64,000 nt of DNA from the NCBI GenBank assembly GCA_950022295.1, contig OX465600.1:313296031-313360030 (forward strand). Reading direction: 5' to 3'. A program made the position numbers and the translations under genes. The DNA comes from Bromus sterilis. Taxonomy: Eukaryota; Streptophyta; Magnoliopsida; Poales; Poaceae. Numbering within the stretch: the first letter of the stretch is position 1; every line of letters starts with the position of its first letter. Positions 11,585 through 23,879 of the stretch are shown here, piece by piece. Below the pieces are notes generated by a model. That model had not been told where the DNA came from. It made no database searches and saw nothing but the letters and a program-made list of their open reading frames with translations.

Positions 11585-12307
11585 TTACAACCCTAAGTCT
11601 ATGTAGAAAAGCTCGCATGAGAATACGCTTGATAGCCTTGTCCTACTGACGCGCCCGCTTGATCGACGGCTTGACATCGGCGTCCTGCTAAAAACTGGAG
11701 TAGCTAGCACCACCACCAGAAGACGAGTCGGAGGAGCGAGAGCTAGCAGGCGAACCACCAGCAGAAGAAGAAATGGAGGCATCACCCGCGCTTCGAGAGT
11801 CTCTGTCGCTTGGGCTCTCCCAGCAAGGCTCAACCGATTCCCATAAGAGTCAAAGGCCCTAATGGAAAGAGTTTCTTGTCCATCGAACCGGCAAAAGAGG
11901 CTATCACCGTTGCGCAGATTAAATAGACGAGCAAACACCCTCCAGTCAGATTCCAAGAAAACCAAGGATGAACTCTCAACCCGGATCATCACCCGCAACG
12001 GGCAATATGGATATCCTTTGATGAGCAGCAAAAGACTATCCAAGCCTAGATCAGAGACAAGAGTGAAAAAATAAGAAGGCAAAGGAATCCGGCCAGCAAT
12101 GCGGCTACGAACATGAAGAACAAAGTCATGAGCGCAGACACCCTCTTCCATAGCTGAAGCAGGGGAATTCTGCGAGGAAGCACCGCGCCCCTGGCAGTGT
12201 CGTACCGCATGGGGAGTACGCGCATCACGGCCTCGATGGCCACGGCCGGCAGCGCCGCATGTAGAACCAACGCCAGCAGCTCCATGGGCACGGCGTTTTG
12301 GGGCCAT
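11585..12307 (-). pseudogene. Accessory ORF with B3-like fold pattern, antisense to the element
   Basis: An ORF from the ATG at 12307, opposite in strand to the gag fragment at 10420-11140. After an Arg/Ala/Gly-rich N-terminus it has a conserved-looking block: RIAGRIPLPSYFFTLV, then VFLESDWRVFARLFNLRNGD, then SLFCRFDGQETLSIRAFD. The order W..F....L..GD...F.F.G...L.V..FD matches the second half of a plant B3 DNA-binding domain. The tail changes frame near 11815; the serine-rich reading there (SISSSAGGSPASSRSS) looks like the true C-terminus, so a frameshift has occurred. Antisense ORFs between pol and 3' LTR are known in Tat-lineage gypsy elements (for example Grande). The B3 likeness is my inference from spacing; a chance low-complexity ORF is unlikely because the hydrophobic pattern is well kept. 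Confidence 0.6.
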
Positions 12308-12872
12308 GAGAGGAAGCAAAAGAATATAAGAAGAGAAAGAAGATAGAATGCCAAAACGCAAAGCAATATCCCATATGTATACACCCTCTGAAGTGTAAAT
12401 GGGTCTCTTCGATTAAAAGGAAAAGGAAACAGCGCGAGACGAGAATATAAAGGCAGAGAAAGGCAACCCTATGGATTCCAAGGCAGATGCGTCTCTTCAT
12501 ATCCACCACTACTTAAACATAGCAGTAAATTACATGTTTTCACACAGCCTCGGAAACCCAACAGACGAAGTGGGCGCAAATTCAATAACGTGCAAACCAA
12601 AGCGTCATCATAACTTCCAACGGATGCGACAGGTCATAACAGACCGTTGTCATCTTACATACGTCATCAACATCAAGAAGCATCATTACGCCTTTTCACA
12701 TCTCCGCAGGGTAGACGGAGTGGCTCAATGCCCTCAAAGGTGCACTGACAAGAATGGATGCTCTTCTTTCTTTCTATTTTTTCATTAAACCATTTTTTGT
12801 CCTTTAATTTGATTTTATCAAATACACTCCCATCGGGAGCGCCTCGCCGACCTTAAAGGGGCACAAAGCAAC
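12308..12872. other. 3' internal region of gypsy element, no gene
   Basis: Noncoding remainder to the right of the antisense ORF. It contains CTCGGAAACCCAACAG and AGGGTAGACGGAG and stops in every frame. The solo LTR at 12873 interrupts it, and it resumes at 16349. Confidence 0.5.
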
Positions 12873-15800
12873 TGTAACGACCCAATTCACACCGAATTGA
12901 AGTCTCTGTGTTCAAGTGCCAGTCCCTGGATCGAACTCGCTGGCACACACAGTATCATAGATGTATATCAAAGTACAAGTGCATCATTAATACAACGTAT
13001 GATCCAGAGTAAATAAATAACAAGTTGCATAGCTCAAGGCTAGCTTAAACAATATAAATATAGCGGAAGCAAAAGCAAGTAACGTGGAGTCCCATCAACA
13101 GCCACATGCGAACATGCTGAGTGCAGACTCGCAACCCCTAAACGCACCTTACTGATCGTCTGAAAAACCTGCAACACCGAAGGTTACAGCCCGACAACGG
13201 GTCAGTACATCTGATTTGTACGGCAAGTGACACGAAAAAGTTTATATAAAGGACCTACAACTACATGCAAGGTAAGTCAAAGGAAAGGCTTATGGTTTAG
13301 TTTTGCAGAAAGCCAATTTTCTCCTGAACTAAACTAGTCAAAATTTTAAGTTGAGTTCTACCTGAAACACACAGCAACCCATGCTACTCTTGTCCCAACC
13401 AAATTATTATTAAGTGTTCATCTGTCAAGATCCTCCAGTAACAGTAATGTCTAGCAGCTCAAAGATGTCCATAACCGGGGACACGGCTAATCATGATTAG
13501 TTTATACGCTCTGCAGAGGTTTGTACACGTTCCCCACTGGACTCAACCCGAAGATTGAGACAAAGACTTTCTGAAGAGGTTGCCTCCACCCTTTGGTAGC
13601 CGGTACACCTAACACAATTCTACATCTGCTAGCTACCAGGGCCAGGTTCCCCACAACTTACTCATCTAAGCCAGAGCCCATATAGCCAGTGGCTGTACAC
13701 GGAAGCTACTAGTAATATTGCCTGTCTGATCTTTTTGAGCCTGGACGGCGCCCACTGCGTTCAGAGGGTAGACACCATGACGCACCCGGTTCACCACCAA
13801 AACAAACCATTGGGTGCATTTAACCCCGGCATTGTCCTCAACCGAGCCACAACTACCAGGATGCAACCCGCCCGTCCAGAAGTGATTTCTATTTATTATA
13901 AAGTTGCTACACAGTTTATTAAATAGCTCACATGCACTCCATGAATTCTCACAACCCAACCTCGTCTACAAAGCATAGCAATAAAGTAACAACACGGCTA
14001 GGTTGATCTACAGTAGACAAGTCAAAACATATGGCTATCCTAACTGGTTTTGCAGCAACAGTAAAATAAACTACCTATCATGCAATAGAGTGATATTTCC
14101 TACATAATGCATATATAAAATATAGGTATGAGTATGGTCAAAGTATCACTTGCCTTATACATTCGATGAAGATCCTCGCTCTCACGTCCAGTCAACTCTA
14201 CTCGTCACACTCCGAGCAATCTATCGTCAACGAAAGAACTCAATAAGAAATCACACCACAAGGACAAAACATAAGATCAATAGAACAATCACTAAAGTTT
14301 TAGCAACCAAAACAAAAGGTTTTGAAGTGCAAAGGTGTGGATGTGCTCGAAGGTGATCGGTGGAACGTGAACTCGAGAGAGTCAACGGATAAAGAGTTGT
14401 CGGTGCAAAAGTATGATCAAGGAATTATGAAATCAAGGTAAAGATCATAGCAATATGAATGGTATGTGGATATTGCCGATAAGATGTCTCATATGATCCA
14501 ATATGCAAAAAGAATCACGTGAAACGGAACGCTACAACGCAGGTCATAGCAGTTGCAACATAGAATTGAATTTGAATTAAAACAGATCAATAAACATGTG
14601 AATTTTTGTGCACACATGATGCAAACAGAAGGTACATTGAACGAGTGATCCAAAGCAAAAAGAAACACTCGATTTGGATCAACGGTGTAAAAGATACGGC
14701 CACCGGAATTTGAATTTGAATTTGAAATAAATTCAAATTCAAAAGTGTGCAAAGTGTGCAAAACTTGATACCATGCTGAAGTACAGAACAACACGAACGC
14801 ATTGCAAAAAGTTTCACCTCGTTCCGACTTACGGTGTAGAAGATATCGCCGGTGCGAGTACGGGGGGGTTTTCTGCCAAAAGGACCCGTTCGCAATTATA
14901 ATATTTCCAGAAAAAGCAATCGGGTCCTCGACCCAGATCTGACCGGAGTTGACTCCGGCGAACTCGTTCTCCGGCGAGGGCGCGGCTCCGGCGTGCTTTG
15001 GCAGCGAGGGGCGGCGACGTGGGGCGGTCGGGGAAGGCCGGCGTGGGGCGGCATGGGCGTGGCCGGCGGCACGGCCGGTGAGCAGCCGTGGCGCGGCGGC
15101 GGCCCGCCATGGCCGGCCGGCGAGCTTGGCCGCGGCTCGGGGGGAGGCGGCGCACAGGAGGTCGCGGCGCGGCGGCGTCCCGGCGGCGGAGGTGCGGGCG
15201 CGGGGCGGCCGGGCGGCGTGGCCGGCGCGGCGGCGGTTGCTGACGCCGGAGGCGGCGGCGGCTGGCTTCCCGCGGCGAGGCAGCGGCGAGTCGCGGCGGC
15301 GGCGCGGCGCCGGGCCGAGGCGGCGGGGCCCGCGGCGGCGAGTTCTTTTTTTTTCTAGGGTTTCCAAAAACGAAAAAGAAAAGGAAAAGGAATTTTTGGA
15401 AAATTATTTATAGGCAGTCTAGAAAAAAAACAATGGATCCGAGTTGGGCTCCGATTACGCTCACGTGCGAAAAAAACTAGTGGGCCGGCAGCCCGGATTT
15501 TTTTTTTTCCAAAATCACAGAACTTCAAACAATTAAATAAAAATTACCGTAACTCCAAAAAATATGAAATAAAATTCTAAATTCTTCAAATAATACAAAG
15601 AAAAATATAAAAAGAAAATATTTTCCAAACAGGAAAATAAAAATAAAAACCTTTTCTAAATAATTTATTTAAATATAAAATACTTTTCACAACCCAAATA
15701 AAATCCAATAAACCTTTTAAAATACTTTTATTTGGTCAAAAACATTGACAAACCATTTCTAAATAACAAAATATAAATTTTAAAGTTGTTAACCCAATAA

Positions 15801-16348
15801 ATAATTTGGTAAAATAAAATCTCCCTTTGAAATACTTTTTCAACCCTTTTAAAATATTTAATAAATCATTTCAGTGAAATAAAAACTCTCTTGGCATTAT
15901 AAAATCTCTAAATTAATTTTAGAGTTATTCATAATACTCAAAATAAATTTTAAAAACTTTTAAAATAATATTCTAAATATTTCCAACTTTATTTTAAAAG
16001 GGGATAAGTCATTTTATATCCTCTCAAATGAATTTTCCTTTAGTTGAAAAATATCTTGAATAATCAAAAGAATTCGAATAAAGATTTAAACCCTTTTCCA
16101 AACTTTAAAATGTTGAAGGAGTCATATTACCTTCTCTCATTTTGTTTTGTTGGTTTTGTTTTTAAATAATAAATTCCAAAACACCAACGATGAATATTAG
16201 GGAAAATCATTTTATTCCCTCTCGTTTTAATATTCAGTAAACTCCAAAAAGTTTTAATTCCTAGGGAAAAATCAAACACATCAAGCAACAATCATTATCT
16301 ATTTAATTTATTAACATTCCAAAATTTGGAAAATTTTGGGATGTTACA
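12873..16348 (-). mobile_element. 3.5-kb solo LTR of a Ty3/gypsy element
   Basis: Begins TGTAACGACCCAATTC and ends TTTTGGGATGTTACA, giving TGTAAC/GTTACA inverted ends. It is flanked by perfect 5-bp target duplications: GCAAC at 12868-12872 and GCAAC at 16349-16353. No internal region, PBS or pol is present, so it is a solo LTR left by LTR-LTR recombination. It shares layout with the 4-kb LTRs at 42431 and 53022: a CCATAACCGGGGACACGGCTA stretch (13470) and a GC island (14850-15350) followed by AT-rich U3-like DNA (15400-16300). By that layout it lies in minus orientation. The long GC-rich ORFs across 14489-15413 are compositional. Confidence 0.92.
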
Positions 16349-17131
16349 GCAACACTAAGCACTTTATGAGGGTTCGAGTGATCACTCCCCTCAGCGTATA
16401 CAGAAAGACACCTCATTAAGTCTTGAGTGCTTATTATCCTGTAAAACGCTTGGGTGCTTACTCGTAAGATTACACAAAGAACAAAAACGCTTGAGTGCTT
16501 ACTCGCAAGAAGACACAAGGCAAAGCTACAAGGAACAAGCAATTGGCTCATCGAGCGGGTACCTGAAGCTTCGTCGAGTGCTCATACTCTAAGTCCACTC
16601 GATCATTTTCCGAGTGGGTGCATCCTGTATGGGCAACTCGCCCCTACTAAATGACCTGGGCTACGATAAACTGCACCCCAGATGCCACACAAGCTTGCAT
16701 GTAGGTAAGACCCCGCTGATCCGTCGGCCGGGCCGGGACTTGCCACAGCGCGACTTCACTCCCGACCGTTCCATGCCTAGGTGCACGATAGAGTTAACCA
16801 CTAACAGACGCGTTAAGGTCGTATACAGTACTTTAACTGGCGGCATCAATCCTATAAGCCCTCCACGGCATGGACTTTGTTTGACACCAGTCGTTCCCAA
16901 GTACGTGTCGAGGGACTCGAGCTTGATTGGGCTACTATGGTATTTGCCGCGAGTGAAATTCACTGAGGCTTGACCTGTCGAGTGCCTCAGGCCCTTTAGC
17001 TTCGCATCCCTCTCAAAATTATATATCTTATGAACAAATTTACATCTTGCAAAAACGACACGCACTCTTGCAGCTAACGCAGATTCGAGTGCCTGTGCGA
17101 CTCTTCGAGTCCCCAGGCACTCGGGTTCTAC
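16349..17131. other. 3' internal region of gypsy element, resumed
   Basis: Continues the sequence interrupted at 12872. It contains several GAGTGCTTACTC / TCGAGTGC repeats (16430-16580) and runs to the LTR at 17132. No ORF resembles a known protein. Confidence 0.5.
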
Positions 17132-17597
17132 TGACGAGGGGATACACCCACGACTCCTCAATGTGAGGGTACCTGGTGCGTGTCAAGACAGAAGGCCCAT
17201 TAGAAGCTTCGGCTGGCCCAAGATCAACCCACCCGGAGCTTAGACGGCTGCACCAACATGGAGTCCAAGACGACATGGAGTCCAAAGCGTGGCCGCCAAG
17301 ACTAGAAAGATTAGGCAAGTCTATATCTAAACCTAGACGGCTGGGAGAGGGGACGTCTAGGGCATCCAATCTTCCCGCAATACCTTCGGCCTGAGCTATC
17401 TCGCTGAAACCACCGCTATAATCGCTTCCACCATATAATACATCAAGCAGGAAGTAGGGGTTTCACCGATCGAGGACCCTGAACCTGGCTAAATCCCTGT
17501 ATCCTGTTAGCCGACGAGATCGCCCACCTTGCACTCCTTCTCTTACGATCAAACCCGGGTTCCTTCCCATGGGATATGCCGAGGCTAGTCCTCGTCA
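17132..17597 (+). mobile_element. 466-bp LTR (TGA...TCA family), plus orientation
   Basis: Starts TGACGAGGGGATACAC and ends CTAGTCCTCGTCA, reverse-complement of the 9917-10413 and 18387-18898 copies (for example CCACCATATAATACATC here against TGTATTATATGGTGG). It follows the plus-strand 3' region of the same family, so it is probably the 3' LTR of the plus-oriented element whose gag starts at 10420. No matching 5-bp duplication flanks it. Confidence 0.85.
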
Positions 17598-18386
17598 CCT
17601 GCGTTGTTATTTCTGACTGGGGCACTCGAAGGGATGTTGCCTCTAGTTACCTGCTGAGGTTTGCCTATGGGTGCTCTGAGGTTGGTTGCTCTTGGCAGCG
17701 CACTCGCAGGGTTGCTTCCTCCTATCCTTATTCTGTATTGTGGTTTGGTTCAGGGCGCGCCGAGGGTGACTGTTGGTGGGAAATTATTGGCAGGTTCACT
17801 GTTCCTGCCGACTGCACTGGTTCCACCATAATTGTTGGGGTCGATCTTTTTTCCTTTGTCAGTCGGGGTTGGTTCGTTGGGGTTCATCATGTAAGTTTGG
17901 AACGGCGTTCTGTTTCGTGGTGGGGTATTGCTGCTGCCATAGCTTTCCCAACCGGTTACTTCATCTTGGTTGCCGCTGCGAGTGATGTTGAAGATCGGAC
18001 TGAGGTGGGTGGCGTGTGTGACTCTAGGAGTCGTTGTGCGGGCGGGTGCCATTGCCTCTGATAATTTAGCTTTGGTCTTGGATGTTGCTGATGTCGTGGT
18101 TGATGCTGCTGGCGATCAAGCTCGATCCATGAGATGGAGAGTACCCCATCAGTTGACGTAGATCCTACATCTGCCAAAGGTTAGATCCGCGCCTGTATGA
18201 AGATCTGCAAAGATCGACTGCAGGATCTGAAGGTGTGTGACAAAGCCAAGGGACTCGAACATATCTCGTTCTAGCCGAGTCGTCGATGCATCGAGCGCTG
18301 ATGAAGTCGACGAGTTGTCGACTTCTAGAGATGGAACCGCCAGGATCATAAATCCAACCTGCGTCTTCCCCACGGTCGGCGCCAAT
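17598..18386 (-). pseudogene. gag N-terminus and leader of a leftward gypsy element, with PBS
   Basis: The minus strand has a 100-codon stretch (18052-17750) reading MAPARTTTPRVTHATHLSPI, then QTYMMNPNEPTPTDKGKKID, homologous to 9618-9337. It is an N-terminal gag piece cut off at 17598 by the junction with the plus-strand LTR. At 18367-18385 the minus strand reads TTGGCGCCGACCGTGGGG directly after the LTR end: an intact-looking primer-binding site of the TGGCGCC type common in Tat/Athila-related gypsy elements. The tRNA identity is from memory. Confidence 0.65.
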
Positions 18387-18898
18387 TGACGAGGATTAAC
18401 CTCAGTAAGTCCCATGGTTAGGTACCCTGGGTTTAGATCGTCGGAGAAAGAGTGCAAGGTTGGTAATCTCGTCCGCTAACAGGAGACAGGGATTTACCCA
18501 GGTTCTGGACCCTCGATCGATAAAACCCCTACTATCTACTCGATGTATTATATGGTGGAGGCGATTACAGTGAAGGATCCGACGAGATTTCTCAAGCCTG
18601 ATGTATTGCGGTGAGTATTGGATGTAAGATTGGATGACCTAGACGTCCCCTCTCCCAGCCTTTATACACTAGGTTGGGTCTCGAGGAGTTTATCTTGGTT
18701 TACATAAAGAGTTTCCTATTCAATCTAGTCTTGGTTGCCAAGTCTCTGGCTCCATGTCAGCTCGGACTCCATGTCGGCGCAGTCGTCGGTGCTTCAGGTG
18801 GGCTGATCTTGGGCCTCCCAAAACTTCTAGTGGGCCGCCGGTCTTCACACGCACCAGGTACCCTCACGGTATGGAGTCGTGGGGGTATCCCTTCGCTA
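18387..18898 (-). mobile_element. 512-bp LTR (TGA...TCA family), minus orientation
   Basis: Starts TGACGAGGATTAACCTC and ends near GTATCCCTTCGCTA, where the expected CCTCGTCA is mutated. The primer-binding site at 18367-18385 on its left makes it the 5' LTR of a leftward element. It contains CTTTATACACTAGG, a likely promoter-region relative of CTTTATATACTAGACC at 10170. Confidence 0.82.
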
Positions 18899-20669
18899 GC
18901 TAGGTTGAGTTTAGTAATATCTTGCAATAGTTTTGAGGTATTGATAGAAGTATTGGTTGAACTTCTGTGTGATTGATCTCAAGCTTATTAGTGATAGGTA
19001 TTGTATTTTGGTTCAACGTGCTTGTTTTAAAAAACTATAAAAATTAGTAGAGAACTTTTGGATACTAAGTGGATCCTAATATTTGCGGGGATGTAAAAGA
19101 GTACCCTCACGTATCATAGGTCGAGGATGTCCAAGGATAACCAAACCCCCATACACTCCTCTCAGGGTGCTTGACTATTTGTGTTCTCTTGAGTAGACTG
19201 CAAAATAATGATAAGAAGTGGATGCGTTCTTTTGTTAATGGAATTATTCGATTCTTCGCACTTCCACCATCCCTATATATAGCTAACCTCTTCGGTACCG
19301 TCCATTTCCCTTTATCATCTTGAGAGTTGGTGCAAACTTCATTGGTGCATCCAAATCCTTGGGATGATATGCTCTCTCATAAATAAGCCTCGTTATATCT
19401 TCCTCCAAACAACCACCATACCTACCTATTATGGTATTTCCATAGCCATTCTGAGATACATTGCCATGCAACATCCATCTTTCATTACATGACTTGATGC
19501 TATTATTCATCGTCATATTGCTTTTTGCATGATCATATAGCCGCATGATAGCTCTGCTTTGCCCTTTCATATTTTTTCTACATGTCGCGCTAGTATCATT
19601 GCATATCCTGCTATACTGGTAGAGGTATACATTGCATACATCATGATATAGTTTCAGTTTGAGTGTTGAGTACTTTTTAAAGTGTGTTGATGATGTTCAT
19701 TTATCTAGAGTGTTTCCCTTACTAGTGAGGAAAAGATTGCGAAGTCGACATAAAAAAAGATCCCAAAAGAGGACAAATGAGAGAAAAAAAATAAGAAAGA
19801 GCCATGGAGGCCACACAAAAAAGAGAAAATAAAAAAGAGGGGGCAACACTAGTATCCTTTAAATCCACACATGTGCTTCAAAGTAGCACTTGTACTTCAG
19901 TTGTAGAGAGTTTTCATATCATTTTTGCATAACTATGTGGGGACCTTACACTATAGAACTAGGCTTGTATATTCCAATGATGAGCCTCCTCAAAAGAGCT
20001 CTAGGTCTTCTTGAGCAAGGAAGTTGGATGCACCCCCACTAGTTCCATTGGAGAGCTTTCATACATTCTTAGCTCTTTGTGCATCTGTTGCATGGCAATC
20101 CCTACTCCTCACACCATATCTATCATAAAGATTTCTCTGTCCTAATGGTTTTCCTCATTGGTGTGAACCTTTCTCACTTTTTGACTACCTATCCCCATTA
20201 TTGTTCTCTTTTCCATCCTAAGAACCATTAATCTTTCTTGCGATCATTCATTGCATGAGTTGCTCAAAGTCAAAAGGGAGATAATCGGATAGTATTGTAC
20301 TTGACCGACGGTTTGGGGATGAGTCATAATACGATTCCAAAGAGACCATGTGTGAAATTTAGTAGACTGAGTTATCAACAACTATTCAGTATTTTTAAAC
20401 TCTCAACCTTGCTCACTCTGCACGGGATCACCGATTGGAGACATTTGATTCACGGGCATCAAGAGCTCTTTTACCCTTTTGTTCTTGCTTTACTTGTTTC
20501 AATTAATACTAGATATATACTCTTGCTTTATATTACTTTGTCTCCATTTATACATCTTGATTGTTTACTTAATGTTCTTGACTGTGTTAATCACATGTCA
20601 CCACAAAAATTATCTTTGTCACATGCATTTACCTACTCGAGGAAGAGCAGGAATTAAGCCTGGGGATGT
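18899..20669 (+). mobile_element. 3' internal region of WHAM/Sabrina-like gypsy element
   Basis: Noncoding. An A-rich stretch (19740-19850, AAAGAGAAAATAAAAAAGAG type), CTTCAAAGTAGCACTTGTAC, and TAGAACTAGGCTTGTATATTC are landmarks of the long 3' untranslated part of the abundant Triticeae gypsy group that also gave the LTR at 6223-7055. A purine-rich tract AAGCCTGGGGATGT sits directly before the LTR at 20670, in the place of a polypurine tract. A 95-codon antisense ORF at 19283-19570 has no recognisable domain. Confidence 0.65.
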
Positions 20670-21544
20670 TGATATGTCTCAAATGTATCTTTAATTTTTG
20701 CTTGTTCCATTCTTATTTGTGTGACTTTGCTCGATGATTTGATGCACTTTCATATCATTTTACAACATATTTGGGACTAACCTATTAACCAAGTGCCCAG
20801 TGCGGCAGTGCCAGTTTCTATCTGTCATTGTCTGTGCAACGCGGAAAAAGGGTGAAAATCAATATTGCCAGAAAATCATAATTTTAAATAGCACGCGATA
20901 GTGTTTAGAAAAGGTTACACGCTAAGCGGCTTACCTCCAAAAGCATGAAGAAACATCATAAATAGCGCGCTATAGCGTTACATAAGATCTACAGCTAAGC
21001 GGCTTAGTGCGCTATTTAAAACTATGCAGAAAATTCTAGAAATCCTTATTCATCGGAAGACTCCAGAAGCACGAAGCATAGATGATGGGGGCCACCCCCT
21101 TGCCAGGCGCCCTAGTGGTGCGGGTAAGGTGGGGTCATGCCCCCTGCCCGCCTGGCCAGGTGGGGCCACCCTCGGTGCCCCTCTTTCGCCTATTTATTCC
21201 TCGATATGTGAAAACCCTCGAAGTAGAGTTTATTTTCAAGAAGCCATCGCAATTTCCAAAGTGGGATCTCCAGAAGTTCTATCCTAGCACCCTTACGGAA
21301 GGAGGATTCATCTCCAGAGGCCTCTTCACCAACCATGCTTGCCTCTCAGATGAGCCGTGAGTAGTTCGACCTTGGACCTAGGGTGCATGGCAGTAGCTAC
21401 AAGACATCTCTCTCCAATATTGATCTTCAATGTTTAGTCGATTTGTGCTGCTTATCATGATGAAGGCATCTTTGTTATAATTACCATGTTGTTATACTGT
21501 GTTTGTTGGGATCCAATGGATTATGAGACTATGTTCAGATTGTG
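20670..21544 (+). mobile_element. 3' LTR of WHAM/Sabrina-like element, cut by an insertion
   Basis: Begins TGATATGTCTCAAATGTATC and is collinear with the reverse complement of 7055-6310: TTTTTGCTTGTTCC, TTTGGGACTAACCTATTAAC, GGGGCCACC, TATTTATTCC, and GGGATCCAATGGATTATGAG at 21509. It stops at 21544, where CACTAGTGCAG begins. The last 90 bp or so of the LTR, present in the 6223 copy, are missing here and not found further right. It stands in inverted orientation to the 6223-7055 LTR, 13.6 kb away. Confidence 0.82.
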
Positions 21545-22400
21545 CACTAGTGCAGTTAGGGTCTATCGAAACGGGGTTTTACCCCTATCGCCTACGGGAA
21601 TCGGAACCGTCGGCTTGCGTTCGATTGCAACAGGGGGGGGGGGCTATTCCACACGATATGGGAAAACCATTTCCTATGTGGCGATGTCAAGGAAACACTT
21701 CCGTGTAAACAATCATGTCTGATGTACAATGATATCCCACATGGCCATTGCCAGAATGACCGTGTGGACATAACATATGTATCACATGCAGTTTACTCGA
21801 GACGATCGTTTGTTATGCAACCAGGAACACAAACAAGCAATAGGTCAGAATCGTCTATGACATTACATAGATTCCAAACAGTTTCTTTACGGTATCGGTT
21901 TTGGGTTTACACTATCGGGTTTTGGATTTAGGGTTGTGATCCATCACCAATCAGTGACAATTCTACAATTATTTGTGTGCGATGATACTACTATCAGCCA
22001 TGGTTTCTAAATTTCAAATGTGTGCACGGTCTATATTTTCCAAACGGTATTATTTCAGTACACATGTGCCAATTTAGAGAGATCACAAATGTTTGTATTT
22101 GGCAACGCATGTGTGCTATTAGGATAGATCACACACATTTCATGTTTCCATATTGTGTCGGATGATATGCATAATCACAGACAGTTTTTATAATCAAAAC
22201 GTGTGGTCTATTGTGGATACTAGCTGACGGTTTTTATACGCAGAACGTGTATGATGCATGATCTAATCCACACATTTTTCGAAGGGGCAATGTTTGTGTT
22301 GTTGAGCTCTATCGCAAACGATTTTTCCCAAGAAATCGTGTGCACCTTAATCTATAGAACAACACTAATTTCAGCTTAATTTATTCCCTGCAATTACAAT
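21545..22400. mobile_element. Left end of a CACTA-like DNA transposon with subterminal repeats
   Basis: Starts CACTAGTGCAGTTAGGG inside an LTR. About 15 short motifs of the form ACACG..TTT / AA.CGTGTG follow to 22340 (for example AACGTGTGGTC at 22198, GAAATCGTGTGCAC at 22333). Similar motifs recur at 26690-26900, suggesting both ends of one element. A matching right terminus (reverse complement of CACTAGTGCAG) was not found by eye, so the element may be truncated or its end diverged. Confidence 0.55.
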
Positions 22401-22587
22401 TATCCTATATATGAAATTATAAATTGAATTTAATAATAGGTGAAACACATAATTATATCAATCCAATTTACAAAGGTTCAACAAACAAAAAATAATTCAA
22501 ATCACAACAAATAATGGCCTACCCTCAAAAAACTAATGTTGAAGAATTACAGAAACAACATAATCACAACAATGAACCAGATGAGTA

Positions 22588-23232
22588 TTAAAGGCAGTAT
22601 AGAGAGAGCCGAAAGTCATTTTCGCTGTCAGAAGAGTTGTAGAAGCGGAATGCCCATATTGTGCCCTCCTTCATGCCGAAGGCGCGCACAACTTTAGTCC
22701 AACCTCTTGTGATGACCACCCATCCATCCTTCACAGACATCAGGAAAATGTGTAGACCGTCTTCGTGGTAGTCTGGATGATAGACTTTTATTTTGGTTGC
22801 CTCCACACCAAGCATGGAGTTAGCTAGGTAATCTTGAGTAAACTGCTTTGGGAACCACTGAAAATTATAACATTCAGATACTAGTCAGTGGTGACTAACA
22901 ACTCAATATGAGCATGAAAAAGGAAGGCGGTGTAGTTCTTACCATCCTGAAGTTCACGGTTGTCTTGGATAAAGAATAAACGAAGAGTTTAATTCTCATA
23001 TCTCGTCCCTTTCTCGTAACAATCCTTTGTAGTTTCCTCACTTGGCGCTCGCTCATGAATATTTCATTACCCCGTACGCAAAAAGGGTCAAAGTTTGGAT
23101 CTGGACCCGTGATATATGTACCTATAGAAGCAACAAGTAAAATATTATAATATATTATGTAATTGTGGAATGAGTCAATAAAAGCCATGGGATAACCTCG
23201 ATGCTGAACAATGGTATCTCCCATTGTTTTTC
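22588..23232 (-). CDS. B3 DNA-binding domain protein, C-terminal exons
   Basis: Three exons read leftward with consensus splice sites: 23232-23197 (acceptor CAG, donor GAG|GTTATC), 23121-22943 (acceptor TATAG, donor ATG|GTAAGA) and 22857-22588 (acceptor TTTCAG, stop at 22588). The second exon encodes DPFCVRGNEIFMSERQVRKL and IKLFVYSLSKTTVNFRM. The third encodes WFPKQFTQDYLAN, KVYHPD, then VKDGWVVITRGWTKVVRAFG and EGTIWAFRF, the W-x-F ... G-x-x-W-x-F pattern of a plant B3 domain, a DNA-binding fold of transcription factors. No frame break is seen in these exons. N-terminal exons were not identified with confidence among the repeats to the right. It lies inside the putative DNA transposon beginning at 21545, so it may be a captured gene; expression is unknown. 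Confidence 0.68.
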
Positions 23233-23879
23233 CTGTATAAGTATAGATTGGGATACAAATCATCAGACTATGAAAGATATCTTCATTGTTAAGTTTTAAG
23301 ATGCTGGTAAAGGAAGGGGTAAAACGGGACCATTGTTTTGGTGGATATACACAGAATGAGATAAATCAAAATTAATGATAATATAGATTGTTCGGATGTG
23401 AGCATTTAACATGATGGTAAAGCAACGGAATGAAAATAGAAAAGCATGTTAACTGGAACATGATTGACAACAACCAATTACGGTGATTACAACTGGTATT
23501 AGTGAAGTTTAACTGAGTATTTATTAATACTTAAATATCACATTCTGCATAAGAAAGAAACAAAACGTAGTTCATGGCAGTAAAAAGATAGTTTGATTGT
23601 GTAGATTAATATCCTAGGGAAGCAACATGGAGAAAAGTAGGGAATTGTGTTAACTAGATGGGGATTAGCAACAAACAAATATAGACATTAAAAATGGTAT
23701 TGGTGGAATCGAAGTGACTAGTTGATACCTAAATATCAGTATGCAAAACAGAGGCAAGCACATCAAAGTTTAACATATCATGGCATCAGTGTCAATGAAT
23801 AAGTAGATCATATTAGCACCATTTAGAAACTTGGAATGAGTTACAAAGAGATATGTATATGATTGTCATCCCCAAAAAT

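Noticed and set aside
13666..13959. Short ORFs on both strands inside the solo LTR
   Set aside because: Overlapping antisense frames with no recognisable protein; LTR sequence.
14489..15413. Long ORFs on both strands in the GC island of the solo LTR
   Set aside because: Arg/Ala/Gly/Pro low complexity in every frame, caused by GC content; no domain and no homologue in the sister LTRs.
19283..19570. 95-codon antisense ORF in the gypsy 3' region
   Set aside because: No recognised domain; lies in a known noncoding part of the element, so not listed as a gene.
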